NCBI RefSeq assembly: GCF_050379415.1
Contig: NZ_JBNRLS010000003.1
Location: 62,001-126,000, forward strand
From: Marinobacter sp050379415
Lineage (GTDB): Bacteria > Pseudomonadota > Gammaproteobacteria > Pseudomonadales > Oleiphilaceae
Direction: 5' to 3'
Length of the DNA stretch: 64,000 bases
The translations under genes and the position numbers were made by a program. Below are positions 51,349 to 59,405 of the stretch, piece by piece; position 1 is the first letter of the stretch, and the number at the start of each line of letters is the position of its first letter. Below the pieces are notes generated by a model that made no database searches, was not told the DNA's origin, and worked only from the letters and a program-made list of their open reading frames with translations.

Positions 51349-51795
51349 ATGATTACGGTCCAGACTGACGATTTTGATCCGGCAGCGGAGTACCAGGCGC
51401 TGCGGGACAGCGGCGCGGGCACCGGAGCCATTGCGACGTTTACCGGGCTGGTGCGGGACAGCGGTGATCTCCAGGGGGTGACCGGGCTGTATCTGGAGCA
51501 TTACCCGGGGATGACCGAGCAGGTGATCCAGGGGCTGATTGATCAGGCCTCCCAGCGCTGGGATGTACGCAAGGCAAGGGTGATTCACCGGGTCGGGCGC
51601 CTGAATCTGTGTGACCAGATCGTCTTTGTGGGTGTTTGCAGTGCCCACCGGGGCGATGCCTTCGCCGCCTGCGAATTCATCATGGACGCGCTGAAGACCT
51701 CGGCGCCATTCTGGAAAAAGGAGATTACCGGGGACACCGAGCACTGGGTGGAACAGAAGGCTTCTGACCGGGACCGGTCCCAGGCCTGGGACTGA
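51349..51795 (+). CDS. moaE: Molybdopterin synthase catalytic subunit MoaE
   Basis: A 148-residue large subunit that dithiolates precursor Z to molybdopterin. Recognisable blocks are GAIATFTGLVRDSGDLQGVTG, LYLEHYPGMTEQ, HRVGRLNLCDQIVFVGVCSAHR and FWKKEITGDTEHWVEQKA with the catalytic lysine region. Length is normal. It ends the moaB-moeA-moaD-moaE unit and is followed by a shared bidirectional terminator. Confidence 0.95.
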   Translation: MITVQTDDFDPAAEYQALRDSGAGTGAIATFTGLVRDSGDLQGVTGLYLEHYPGMTEQVIQGLIDQASQRWDVRKARVIHRVGRLNLCDQIVFVGVCSAHRGDAFAACEFIMDALKTSAPFWKKEITGDTEHWVEQKASDRDRSQAWD

Positions 51796-51826
51796 GTTCC
51801 CGGGGGCGTGATTTACTCGAGGCAAT

Positions 51827-51863
51827 AAAAAACCGCCCGTGAACCTTGTTCAGGGGCGGTTTT
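51827..51863. terminator. Bidirectional terminator between moaE and trxA
   Basis: A 12-bp stem with one mismatch (CCGCCCGTGAAC pairing with GTTCAGGGGCGG) around CTT, flanked by A on the left and T on the right, so it can work on both strands. It lies between the convergent moaE and trxA. Confidence 0.85.
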
Positions 51864-51878
51864 CCGGCAGCAACGGGA

Positions 51879-52205
51879 TCAGAGGTTGCTGTCGAGGAAG
51901 GCGGCCAGCTGGGATTTGGAGAGGGCGCCAACCTTGGTTGCGTCAACGTTGCCGTTCTTGAACAGCATCAGGGTCGGGATACCCCGGATGTTGAACTTGG
52001 GCGGTGTCTGCTCGTTTTCGTCGATGTTCAGCTTGCAGATCTTCAGCTTGCCTTCGTATTCGTCGGCAATCTCTTCCAGGACCGGCGCGATCATCTTGCA
52101 GGGGCCACACCACTCAGCCCAGTAGTCCACCAGTACGGGAACGTCGGACTTCAGTACATCCTGCTCGAAAGAAGCGTCGGTGACATTTACGATATTTCCG
52201 CTCAT
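51879..52205 (-). CDS. trxA: Thioredoxin 1
   Basis: A 108-residue thioredoxin with the active site W-C-G-P-C at residues 32-36 in YWAEWCGPCKMIAPVL, the cis-proline in RGIPTLMLFKNG and normal length. It reduces ribonucleotide reductase and other disulfide proteins. ATG 52205 has AAGG upstream; the frame opens 166 codons further up, but that is non-coding. Divergent from ppx, with 242 bp between in which no further gene was found. Confidence 0.97.
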   Translation of the reverse strand: MSGNIVNVTDASFEQDVLKSDVPVLVDYWAEWCGPCKMIAPVLEEIADEYEGKLKICKLNIDENEQTPPKFNIRGIPTLMLFKNGNVDATKVGALSKSQLAAFLDSNL

Positions 52206-52447
52206 TACCTTTTCCTGATTCAGGCACCGCCAGGGCTTTACCGCGCGGTTGCGCGAGCCGGCAGGGGTGCTGTTGACTGTAGTCTGAAGGCTGTCGATAC
52301 AACAGCCGTTCAACCTGCTTAAGTTACGCAATACTTTACGCGATTGATCAGCCCGATGTGAAGCAGTAGATCCCACACTATTCATCGTCAGGATGCTGAC
52401 CGTGGTCAACTGGCCCGGTCGTTCTGTTACTGACAGGCCGGAGACAG

Positions 52448-54022
52448 ATGGCTTATAGTACCCCGCAAGTTCACCGCACAAGGATTTCTGACGACGTGAC
52501 GGCCGAAGAGAACGCCGAATACGCTGCACAGGGGCCGGAAGTGCTGGCAGCCATTGATATGGGCTCCAACAGTTTCCACATGGTCGTGGCCCGGCTGGTA
52601 CACGGAGAAATCCGTACCCTGGAAAAAATGGGTGAGAAGGTGCAGCTGGGCGCTGGCCTGGACCAGTACAACCGCCTGACGGAGGACGCCCAGGAACGCG
52701 CACTGGAATGCCTGAGCCGATTCGCCCAGCGGCTGCGGGGGATGCCCCCGGAGGCAGTCCAGGTGGTGGGTACCAATGCCCTTCGGGTGGCCCGCAACGC
52801 GCACCAGTTCATGAACCGTGCCGAGGAAGTCCTGGGCTATCCGGTTGAAATCATCGCCGGCCGGGAGGAGGCCCGTCTGATCTATCTGGGCGTTTCCCAT
52901 ACTCTGTCCGACGACATCGGGCGGCGCCTGGTGATCGATATTGGCGGCGGCAGCACCGAGTTCATCATTGGCCAGCGATTCGAGCCGCAGGAGCTGGAAA
53001 GCCTACACATGGGCTGCGTCTCTTTCCGCAACCGCTACTTCCCCGACGGCAAGATCACCCGGCGCCAGATGGACCGGGCGGTGACCCACGCCGAGCAGGA
53101 ACTGCTGAATATCCGCCAGCATTACCGGAACGTGGGCTGGCAGAGCGCGGTGGGCTCCTCGGGCACCATCAAGGCCATTGCCAGTGTCCTGACGACCCTG
53201 AAGATCACCGATGGCACCATCACCCGTGCGGGCATGCAGGAGTTGCGCAAGCGCCTCGTGGACATGGGCAAGACCGACAAACTTGGCGACCTGGGCGTCC
53301 GCTCGGACCGACAGAGCATCTTCCCCGGCGGTTTTGCCATTCTTATGGGGGCCTTCCAGTCCCTGGGCGTCGAGGAAATGACCTTTGCCGATGGCGCCCT
53401 CAGGGAAGGCCTGCTCTATGACATTGTCGGACGGATCCAGCACGAGGATGTGCGCGAACGCACCATTTCCGCGCTTCAGGAACGCTATCACGTGGACCAG
53501 GCCCACGGTGCGGCTGTGGAAGCAACCGCCGTGGCGGCCTGGGAACAGGTTGCCGATTACTGGGACCTGCGCACCGCCACGGACGAAGAAGTACTGCGGT
53601 GGGCCTGCCGGCTGCATGAGATCGGCCTGACCATTTCCCACAGCCAGTACCACAAGCACGGGGCCTACCTGCTCCGTTACTCCGATCTTCCGGGCTTCAG
53701 CCAGCAGTTCCAGCGGGATCTGGCGACACTGGTCCGGGGCCATCGGCGCAAGTTTGCACCGGCCATTTTCGAAGGGCTCGATCCGGAGGATACGTCGAGA
53801 CTGCGCCGCCTGTGCATCCTGGTTCGGCTGGCCGTGCTACTGCAGCATCCCCGGAACATGGAGCCTCCGCCGGAGTTCCAACTGGAACCGGGCAACGACA
53901 AGTTGACGATCACGTTCCCCGACGGCTGGCTCGACGACCGACCATTGACCCTGGCCGACCTCAGGAACGAACGGGACTACCTGAGCCGACAGGACTTCAC
54001 CCTGAAGATCAACCCGGACTAA
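52448..54022 (+). CDS. ppx: Exopolyphosphatase
   Basis: A 524-residue Ppx/GppA phosphatase of the ASKHA fold. AAIDMGSNSFHMVVARL is the phosphate-binding motif 1, IDIGGGSTEFIIG motif 2 and VGSSGTIKAI motif 3. The C-terminal HD-like half (RLHEIGLTISHSQYHKHGAYLLRYSDLPGFS) is complete. It removes phosphate from polyphosphate chains. About 30 residues precede the core, as in Pseudomonas. ATG 52448 has GGAGA upstream. Its stop overlaps the convergent ABC-F gene by four bases. Confidence 0.95.
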   Translation: MAYSTPQVHRTRISDDVTAEENAEYAAQGPEVLAAIDMGSNSFHMVVARLVHGEIRTLEKMGEKVQLGAGLDQYNRLTEDAQERALECLSRFAQRLRGMPPEAVQVVGTNALRVARNAHQFMNRAEEVLGYPVEIIAGREEARLIYLGVSHTLSDDIGRRLVIDIGGGSTEFIIGQRFEPQELESLHMGCVSFRNRYFPDGKITRRQMDRAVTHAEQELLNIRQHYRNVGWQSAVGSSGTIKAIASVLTTLKITDGTITRAGMQELRKRLVDMGKTDKLGDLGVRSDRQSIFPGGFAILMGAFQSLGVEEMTFADGALREGLLYDIVGRIQHEDVRERTISALQERYHVDQAHGAAVEATAVAAWEQVADYWDLRTATDEEVLRWACRLHEIGLTISHSQYHKHGAYLLRYSDLPGFSQQFQRDLATLVRGHRRKFAPAIFEGLDPEDTSRLRRLCILVRLAVLLQHPRNMEPPPEFQLEPGNDKLTITFPDGWLDDRPLTLADLRNERDYLSRQDFTLKINPD

Positions 54023-55965
54023 CCGGCCAGCTCCTCTTCCAGCGTCTCCACGGTTTCGCTGATGTCCAGCCATTGCGCCTCGACCTCTTCCAGGCGCCGG
54101 CTGGCGTCGGCCTGGCCGGCGAGCAATTCATTCAACCTGGCCTTTCCCGCTTCCTCGTAGAGGCCTGGATCCGACAGATCCTGCTCCAGCTGCACCAGCG
54201 TCTGTTGCAGCTGCTCCATCTCTTTCTCCAGACTCGCCTGCTGTTTCCGGTAGGGGCTGAGCTTCTTGCGAATCTCCGCTTCCATGCGCTTGCGCGCCTT
54301 ACGGTCGTCTGCGCTCTCGCCCACGCCGTTGGAAGCACGGGCCGAGGTTGCCGAGGCTGTCTCCCGCCGGGGCGCCTCGCCCTCGTCCCGCTCCTTGCGA
54401 CGGTCAGCCAGCCAGCGTTCGTAATCCTCCAGATCGCCGTCGTACTCGGAGACCCGGCCGTCATTGACCAGCCAGAAATTATCGACGGTATTACGCAGCA
54501 GGTGTCGGTCGTGGGAAACCACCACAATGGCACCCTCGAAATTTTGCAGGGCCATGGTCAGCGACTGCCGCATTTCCAGGTCAAGGTGGTTGGTGGGCTC
54601 ATCGAGCAGCAACAGATTGGGCCTCTGCCAGGCGATCACGGCCAGAGCCACCCGGGCCTTTTCGCCTCCGGAGAATGAGCGGATCGGGCTCAGCGCCTCG
54701 TCGCCATGGAAATCAAAGCCGCCCAGGAAATTGCGAATGCTCTGCTCCGAGGCCTTCGGCGCCAGGCGCTGCAGATGCAAAAACGGGCTGGCATCCAGAT
54801 CCAGGGACTCGAGCTGGTGCTGGGCGAAGTAGCCGATGGCCAGATGCTCGCCACAGGTTCGCTCACCGGCCAGCATTGTGCGCTCGCCCCGCAGGGTATC
54901 CATCAGGGTGGACTTGCCGGCACCGTTGGGGCCCAGCAGACCGATGCGGCTGCCCGGCAGCAGGGTCAGGTTGATATTGTCCAGGATTACGCTTTCACCA
55001 TAGCCGGCCTGCCCATTGCGAATGGACAGCAAGGGGTTGGAGACCTTTTCCGCCACCGGAAATTCAAAACTGAACGGAGAGTCGATGTGGGCCGGGGCGA
55101 TGCGCTCCATGCGCTCCAGGGCCTTGACCCGGCTCTGGGCTTGCCGGGCCTTGGTGGCCTTCGCCTTGAACCGGTCGATAAAGCGCTGTATCTCGGCAAC
55201 TCGAGCCTGCTGTCGCTCATAATTGGCCTGCTGCTGGGACAGACGCTCGCCACGCTGGCGCTCAAAGGCCGAATAGTTACCGGTGTATAGCTCCAGTCTA
55301 CGCTGATCAAAGTGCACCACGTGGGAAGCCACCCGATCCATGAAGTCCCGGTCGTGGGAAATGAACAGCAGGGTCCCGGGATAGCGCCGGAGCCAGTTCT
55401 CCAGCCACAGGCAGGCATCCAGATCCAGGTGGTTGGTGGGCTCATCCAGCAGCAACAGGTCCGAGGGCCGCATCAGCGCCTGGGCAAGGTTCAGGCGAAT
55501 CCGCCAGCCACCGGAGAAGGCCGAAACCGGTCGCTCGGGGTCCCCGTCGGAAAATCCCAGGCCGCGGAGCAGCGATTCGGCACGGCGCGGCGCCGACCAG
55601 GCCTCATGCACATCCAGCTCGCCGTGGATCCTGGCCACGGCGTGATCGTCGCCAGCCGATTCGGCCCGGGCCAGCTCGGCCTCCATGCGCCGCAGGTCCA
55701 GGTCGCCATCGAGCACAAAATCCCGCGCGCTGCGTTCTGACGCCGCCACTTCCTGGGCCATGTGGGCGATGCGGCAGCCCCCGGGCAGGGAAACATTGCC
55801 CTGCTCCGGCGCCAACTGGCCCAACAAGAGCTGGAAAAGGCTGGATTTACCGGCACCATTGGCACCTACGATGGCAACTCTCTGGCCCGGCTGAACCGTG
55901 AGATTCACGGATTCTAGCAACCAGACACCACCCCGTTGTAAACTGAGATCAGTAATCGTTAACAT
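54019..55965 (-). CDS. yheS: ABC-F ATPase, YheS type
   Basis: A 648-residue tandem ATPase of the ABC-F family. Both nucleotide-binding domains are complete: Walker A GANGAGKS and GPNGAGKS, signature motifs FSGGWRIRLNLAQ and FSGGEKARVALAV, and Walker B plus LLLDEPTNHLDLD/LE. Between them is the linker (ERQQARVAEIQRFIDRFKAKATKARQAQSR). The charged C-terminal extension is predicted coiled coil. YheS binds stalled ribosomes; ABC-F proteins act as translation factors or resistance proteins. Its stop overlaps the ppx stop region. Confidence 0.93.
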   Translation of the reverse strand: MLTITDLSLQRGGVWLLESVNLTVQPGQRVAIVGANGAGKSSLFQLLLGQLAPEQGNVSLPGGCRIAHMAQEVAASERSARDFVLDGDLDLRRMEAELARAESAGDDHAVARIHGELDVHEAWSAPRRAESLLRGLGFSDGDPERPVSAFSGGWRIRLNLAQALMRPSDLLLLDEPTNHLDLDACLWLENWLRRYPGTLLFISHDRDFMDRVASHVVHFDQRRLELYTGNYSAFERQRGERLSQQQANYERQQARVAEIQRFIDRFKAKATKARQAQSRVKALERMERIAPAHIDSPFSFEFPVAEKVSNPLLSIRNGQAGYGESVILDNINLTLLPGSRIGLLGPNGAGKSTLMDTLRGERTMLAGERTCGEHLAIGYFAQHQLESLDLDASPFLHLQRLAPKASEQSIRNFLGGFDFHGDEALSPIRSFSGGEKARVALAVIAWQRPNLLLLDEPTNHLDLEMRQSLTMALQNFEGAIVVVSHDRHLLRNTVDNFWLVNDGRVSEYDGDLEDYERWLADRRKERDEGEAPRRETASATSARASNGVGESADDRKARKRMEAEIRKKLSPYRKQQASLEKEMEQLQQTLVQLEQDLSDPGLYEEAGKARLNELLAGQADASRRLEEVEAQWLDISETVETLEEELAG

Positions 55966-56007
55966 AAATCCATTTTATCAGCGTAAGATGGTCAGGGCAG
56001 GTTCGGC

Positions 56008-56520
56008 GTGGAATTACCGGAGAAACTGGAACCGGACAACCCGATTTGGCGTTTTGCCTTGGCATTCTGGCAAATGCCCGGTGCCCAGCGAACCTGTCTT
56101 GCGCTCCAGGATCAGGGCTGGAGCGTTACACGGATTTTATGCGCTGGTTGGCTGGCCCTTGAAGGCAGGCCCTACAGCGGCACGGAGCACGCTACGGTAA
56201 CAGAGTGGCGCCAGCATGTAACCGGTGCTTTGCGGGCAGTGCGCAAATATCTCCCCAAAGGCCACGAACACAGTCAGGACCTTCGCGAAGGTGTCGCCGG
56301 CCTTGAACTGCAGGCCGAGAAGCTGGAGCTGGCACTGGCCTGGCAAAAACTTGCGACTGAGACTCCGGACAAGGCCCATATGACGGGACATGCCCAGCTG
56401 ATCCGAAACAACCTTGCCACTGCTGCCTACCGGCCGGAACAGGCCACCGATGCAGCAGCTGAGCTGAATACACTGGCCAACATTCTGGCCTCATTCTCCA
56501 ATGGAGACTCCCAGCCATGA
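56008..56520 (+). CDS. TIGR02444 family protein
   Basis: A 170-residue protein. The N-terminal block NPIWRFALAFWQMPGAQRTCLALQ and the GWLALEGRP stretch match TIGR02444 proteins, small, probably cytoplasmic proteins found next to yheS and the DUF4124-type gene in Pseudomonas. Function unknown. GTG 56008 starts the frame with a modest ribosome-binding site. Its stop overlaps the next gene's ATG (ATGA). Confidence 0.85.
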   Translation: MELPEKLEPDNPIWRFALAFWQMPGAQRTCLALQDQGWSVTRILCAGWLALEGRPYSGTEHATVTEWRQHVTGALRAVRKYLPKGHEHSQDLREGVAGLELQAEKLELALAWQKLATETPDKAHMTGHAQLIRNNLATAAYRPEQATDAAAELNTLANILASFSNGDSQP

Positions 56521-56906
56521 TGATGAAATGGCTCATCCGGCTCTCGTTTCCGGCCCTGGGATTTCTTCTGGTTCTGATGTTCTTCGGAATTGACGATCCC
56601 CAGGAGGTATCCCAACCCGTAGCAGACAATCAGGAACCCGAGCAGGAAATTCCTGCATTTGAAGGCCTGGTGCCCTCCCCCGTGCCGACCGACGGCCCGG
56701 AGATCATCTTCAAATGGCAGGACACCGACGGCAACTGGCACTATGCCGACCAGCCACCGGCCCAGGGACCCTGGAACACACTGGCCATTGAACGCCCGGA
56801 CAAGGCCCGCGCCGGATCTCCAGGCCAGGACCCTGAAACCGACTGGCAATCCCCCTACAGTGCGCCCTTTTCCCTGGGCCCCACCGCCGGCAGCAACGGC
56901 AGCTGA
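56517..56906 (+). CDS. DUF4124-like membrane-anchored protein
   Basis: A 129-residue protein with an N-terminal hydrophobic anchor (LIRLSFPALGFLLVLMFFG) and a short conserved module FKWQDTDGNWHYADQPPAQGPW, the DUF4124 pattern (formerly with a cold-shock-like fold). The rest is proline-rich and probably extended in the periplasm. It is coupled to the TIGR02444 gene. Confidence 0.8.
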   Translation: MMMKWLIRLSFPALGFLLVLMFFGIDDPQEVSQPVADNQEPEQEIPAFEGLVPSPVPTDGPEIIFKWQDTDGNWHYADQPPAQGPWNTLAIERPDKARAGSPGQDPETDWQSPYSAPFSLGPTAGSNGS

Positions 56907-57038
56907 CAGAAAGGGTCGGGTTCCTTAACACATGTTCAGTGGCATCTCGCGCCGGAACCCGTTACCTTCTGTGTTTCAATAATGACAATCCGGGAGTACC
57001 GCTCCCGCGCACTTACGTAAACCGTTAAGGATTCAGTA

Positions 57039-57776
57039 ATGAAGAAAACCCTGCTTGCATTGGCCATGGCCGGTGTTGTCACCGGTTGCTCCACCCCACC
57101 CGAAGCCCCCGAAGATCCAAAGCTGGACTCCACCGAGCAGAAGGTCAGTTACGGTATGGGCCTGGTGCTCGGTGAGCGGATGAGCAACGACCTGCCTGAC
57201 CTGCAAATGGAGCAGTTCCTGCAAGGGATCCAGCACGGCCATGCCGGTGACGAGGAAGCCAAGCGTCTGACCCGCGAGGAAATCCAGCAAGCCCTGATGG
57301 CCTACCAGCAGCAGATGCAGGAAGACCAGAAAAAGCAGATGGAAGAACTGGCCCAGAAGAATAAGGAAGCCGGCGAAGCCTTCCTGGCAGAAAACGCGGA
57401 AAAGGACGGCGTCGAGACCACCGAGTCCGGCCTGCAGTACGAAGTGATTGAGGAAGGCTCCGGCGACAAGCCTTCCGCCGAGGATACCGTCAGGGTCCAC
57501 TACACCGGCGAACTGCTGTCCGGTGAGGTGTTTGACAGCTCCCGCGAGCGCGGCGAACCGGTCACTTTCGCCCTGAACCAGGTTATTCCGGGTTGGACCG
57601 AGGGCCTGCAGCTGATGAGCGAGGGTGCCCGCTACAAGCTCTACATCCCGGCGGACCTTGCCTATGGCCCGGGCGGTAATCGCGGTATCGGCCCCAACGA
57701 AACCCTGGTCTTTGATGTCGAGCTGCTTGACGTCAATCCTCAGGCAGACGCCGGAGAAGACTCAGCGTCCGAATAA
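57039..57776 (+). CDS. fkpA: FKBP-type peptidyl-prolyl isomerase lipoprotein
   Basis: A 245-residue protein. The signal ends in the lipobox VTGC with C17, so it is an outer-membrane lipoprotein rather than a soluble FkpA. The N-terminal dimerisation part (SYGMGLVLGERMSND, then LTREEIQQALMAYQQQMQE) is followed by the FKBP domain (VRVHYTGELLSGEVFDSSRERGEP, VIPGWTEGLQLMSEGARYKLYIPADLAYG). It probably assists folding of outer-membrane proteins. AAGGA precedes the start. A shared terminator follows. Confidence 0.92.
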   Translation: MKKTLLALAMAGVVTGCSTPPEAPEDPKLDSTEQKVSYGMGLVLGERMSNDLPDLQMEQFLQGIQHGHAGDEEAKRLTREEIQQALMAYQQQMQEDQKKQMEELAQKNKEAGEAFLAENAEKDGVETTESGLQYEVIEEGSGDKPSAEDTVRVHYTGELLSGEVFDSSRERGEPVTFALNQVIPGWTEGLQLMSEGARYKLYIPADLAYGPGGNRGIGPNETLVFDVELLDVNPQADAGEDSASE

Positions 57777-57787
57777 CCTGCGGATAC

Positions 57788-57831
57788 AAAAAAGCCTCAG
57801 TGCCGGCGACTTGCCGGGCTGAGGCTTTTTT
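57788..57831. terminator. Bidirectional terminator between fkpA and rsd
   Basis: AAAAAAGCCTCAG and CTGAGGCTTTTTT flank an inner CCGGC/GCCGG stem. The six A on one side and six T on the other make it functional on both strands. It separates the convergent fkpA and rsd genes. Confidence 0.92.
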
Positions 57832-57852
57832 CATGGTCGGTTGACCGTCGGA

Positions 57853-58332
57853 TCAGGCGGAAGCAACCTTCTCCGCATGGGCATTGTGCAGGTGCTCGAT
57901 CAGGAAATCCTCCATCTCGAACCGGCTTTCCAGAGCCTCCCCCAGCCTTGAGAGTTCATTGAACAGTTCACGGACCTGGGATTCAGAGAGTGACTGGCCA
58001 TCAAGACGATCATTGAAGTTGAGTGCAATTTCCGTCGTCTGCTCGATCTTCGGATACACCTTGGCCGCCAGCTCCAGGCCGCCGTCATTGAACTCACGGG
58101 CTTCCTGTATCAACTGCTCGTAGATTTCGAAGTGGCCGGCGGAGACATAATCCACCAGCACCTCACACAAGCGAACGAACTTTTCCGTCAAGGCTTCGGT
58201 CTGGGAGAAGTCGTTTTCTCCGGTCAAATCACAGTAATGGACCAGTAGCTCCTGACGCTCTTTCAGCCAGCGATCAATCAGTTCGCTGACACCGCCCCAG
58301 CGTTCCCTGGCATTTCGGCAATTCTCCAACAT
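57853..58332 (-). CDS. rsd: Rsd/AlgQ-type anti-sigma-70 factor
   Basis: A 159-residue protein of the Rsd/AlgQ family, a helical bundle that binds region 4 of sigma-70 and is raised in stationary phase. Characteristic stretches are RNARERWGGVSELIDRWLKERQELLVHYC, FVRLCEVLVDYVSAGHFEIYEQL and LNELSRLGEALESRFEMEDFLIEHLH-like C-terminal helices. ATG 58332 gives the P. aeruginosa AlgQ length (160). AlgQ there also influences AlgR-controlled genes; algR is in the same window. Confidence 0.93.
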   Translation of the reverse strand: MLENCRNARERWGGVSELIDRWLKERQELLVHYCDLTGENDFSQTEALTEKFVRLCEVLVDYVSAGHFEIYEQLIQEAREFNDGGLELAAKVYPKIEQTTEIALNFNDRLDGQSLSESQVRELFNELSRLGEALESRFEMEDFLIEHLHNAHAEKVASA

Positions 58333-58435
58333 GACGCCTGTTCTCCGCTCGTTTTCCCGAAGCGTTTGACCCCGGTGCAATTGCTTACAGTTCGGGATTC
58401 AAGGTACCCCAACGTCACGGTTGCCCGCAACCGTT

Positions 58436-58942
58436 TCAGCTGCGAATCCAGCTGCGGGGTTGCGGCCGTCTGAACAAGAAAAACAGGCCGACCAGCACCA
58501 GCGCCGAGAAAAACACCGCAGTCCAGCCCGGAATGCTCAGCCCCAGGAATCGCCAAACCACCTCGGCGCAGTCACCGGTGCCTCTGAGGGCGGTCGTAAG
58601 CACCTCCATCCAGGGCAGAACCTCAAGCATGTAATCCACGGATGGCCCGCAAGCCGGTACCTGATCCGCTGGCAGACTCTGCAGCCAGAGCTGGCGCCCG
58701 GCAATACCCAGCCCCGTTCCTGCGGTCAGCGCCAGCAGGAAACCGTAGACACGAATACCCCAACCAGTGGGCCCATGGAGGAACGCCAGCAAGCTGACCA
58801 GCCCGGCGCCCATGAAGCCGAAACGCTGGAGCCAGCAAAGCGGACAGGGTTCCAGCCCCATCACGTGTTCCATATAAAAAGCCACGCCGAGCAACCCGGC
58901 ACAGACCAGAAAGACAACTGCAAAGACCCATCTGCCAGCCAA
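58436..58942 (-). CDS. dsbB: Disulfide bond formation protein DsbB
   Basis: A 168-residue inner-membrane protein with four spans that reoxidises DsbA and passes electrons to quinones. The first cysteine pair is C33-P-L-C36 in EPCPLCWLQRFGFM; a second pair is present in the next periplasmic loop (VPACGPS and TGDCAEV). Length is normal. Start TTG 58942 with GAGGG about 8 nt upstream; no ATG lies closer. It lies 103 bp upstream of rsd on the same strand. Confidence 0.94.
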   Translation of the reverse strand: MAGRWVFAVVFLVCAGLLGVAFYMEHVMGLEPCPLCWLQRFGFMGAGLVSLLAFLHGPTGWGIRVYGFLLALTAGTGLGIAGRQLWLQSLPADQVPACGPSVDYMLEVLPWMEVLTTALRGTGDCAEVVWRFLGLSIPGWTAVFFSALVLVGLFFLFRRPQPRSWIRS

Positions 58943-59067
58943 AACAACACCCTCGAAATGAAGACTTGAAGCTCAGAGACCCGTCACTTAACCCTAAACC
59001 TCCGGGAACTTCAAGCGCTTGTGGCTCAGCAGATCAGCGAACTCCCCAGACGGGACACACTTTGCAG

Positions 59068-59283
59068 TCAGGCAGTACGGGAAAAGAAATCGACGGGCCG
59101 GCTTTGATGATCGGGGAGAGCGGCTTCGGCGTCATCCCAGCCTGCTTCCCAGGCGGCAATCACCACTTCCCCCCGATATGGGCAACGGCTCTTGGCCATA
59201 CCCATGGAGGCCGCCAGATGGCCCTGGCGGTAGGCTTTGTTCAGCGCCTCCACATCCCATCCTAGTTTGATGTCCCTTGCCAT
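59068..59283 (-). CDS. rmf: Ribosome modulation factor
   Basis: A 71-residue basic protein that pairs 70S ribosomes into 100S dimers in stationary phase. AYRQGHLAASMGMAKSRCPYRGEVVIAAWEAGWDDAE matches the RMF core (GYQAGIAG, then MCPY, then WLGGWREA in E. coli). ATG 59283 lies 8 nt after GGAGG; an upstream ATG at 59298 is weaker. It precedes dsbB on the minus strand by 126 bp and follows gshA. Confidence 0.93.
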   Translation of the reverse strand: MARDIKLGWDVEALNKAYRQGHLAASMGMAKSRCPYRGEVVIAAWEAGWDDAEAALPDHQSRPVDFFSRTA

Positions 59284-59405
59284 ACCGGCATCCTCCATTA
59301 TCCCGACGCACAAACGCTAGCAGGGGCTTGTCGCTCTGACAAACCGATGTTCAGATTCTGTGCAACAGATCCCCTCCGGGCTGTGACGGAGACCGAACTA
59401 CGCCC

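Noticed and set aside
52206..52703. N-terminal extension of thioredoxin to 274 residues
   Set aside because: The extension overlaps the ppx gene and its promoter region and lacks any domain; ATG 52205 gives a standard thioredoxin.
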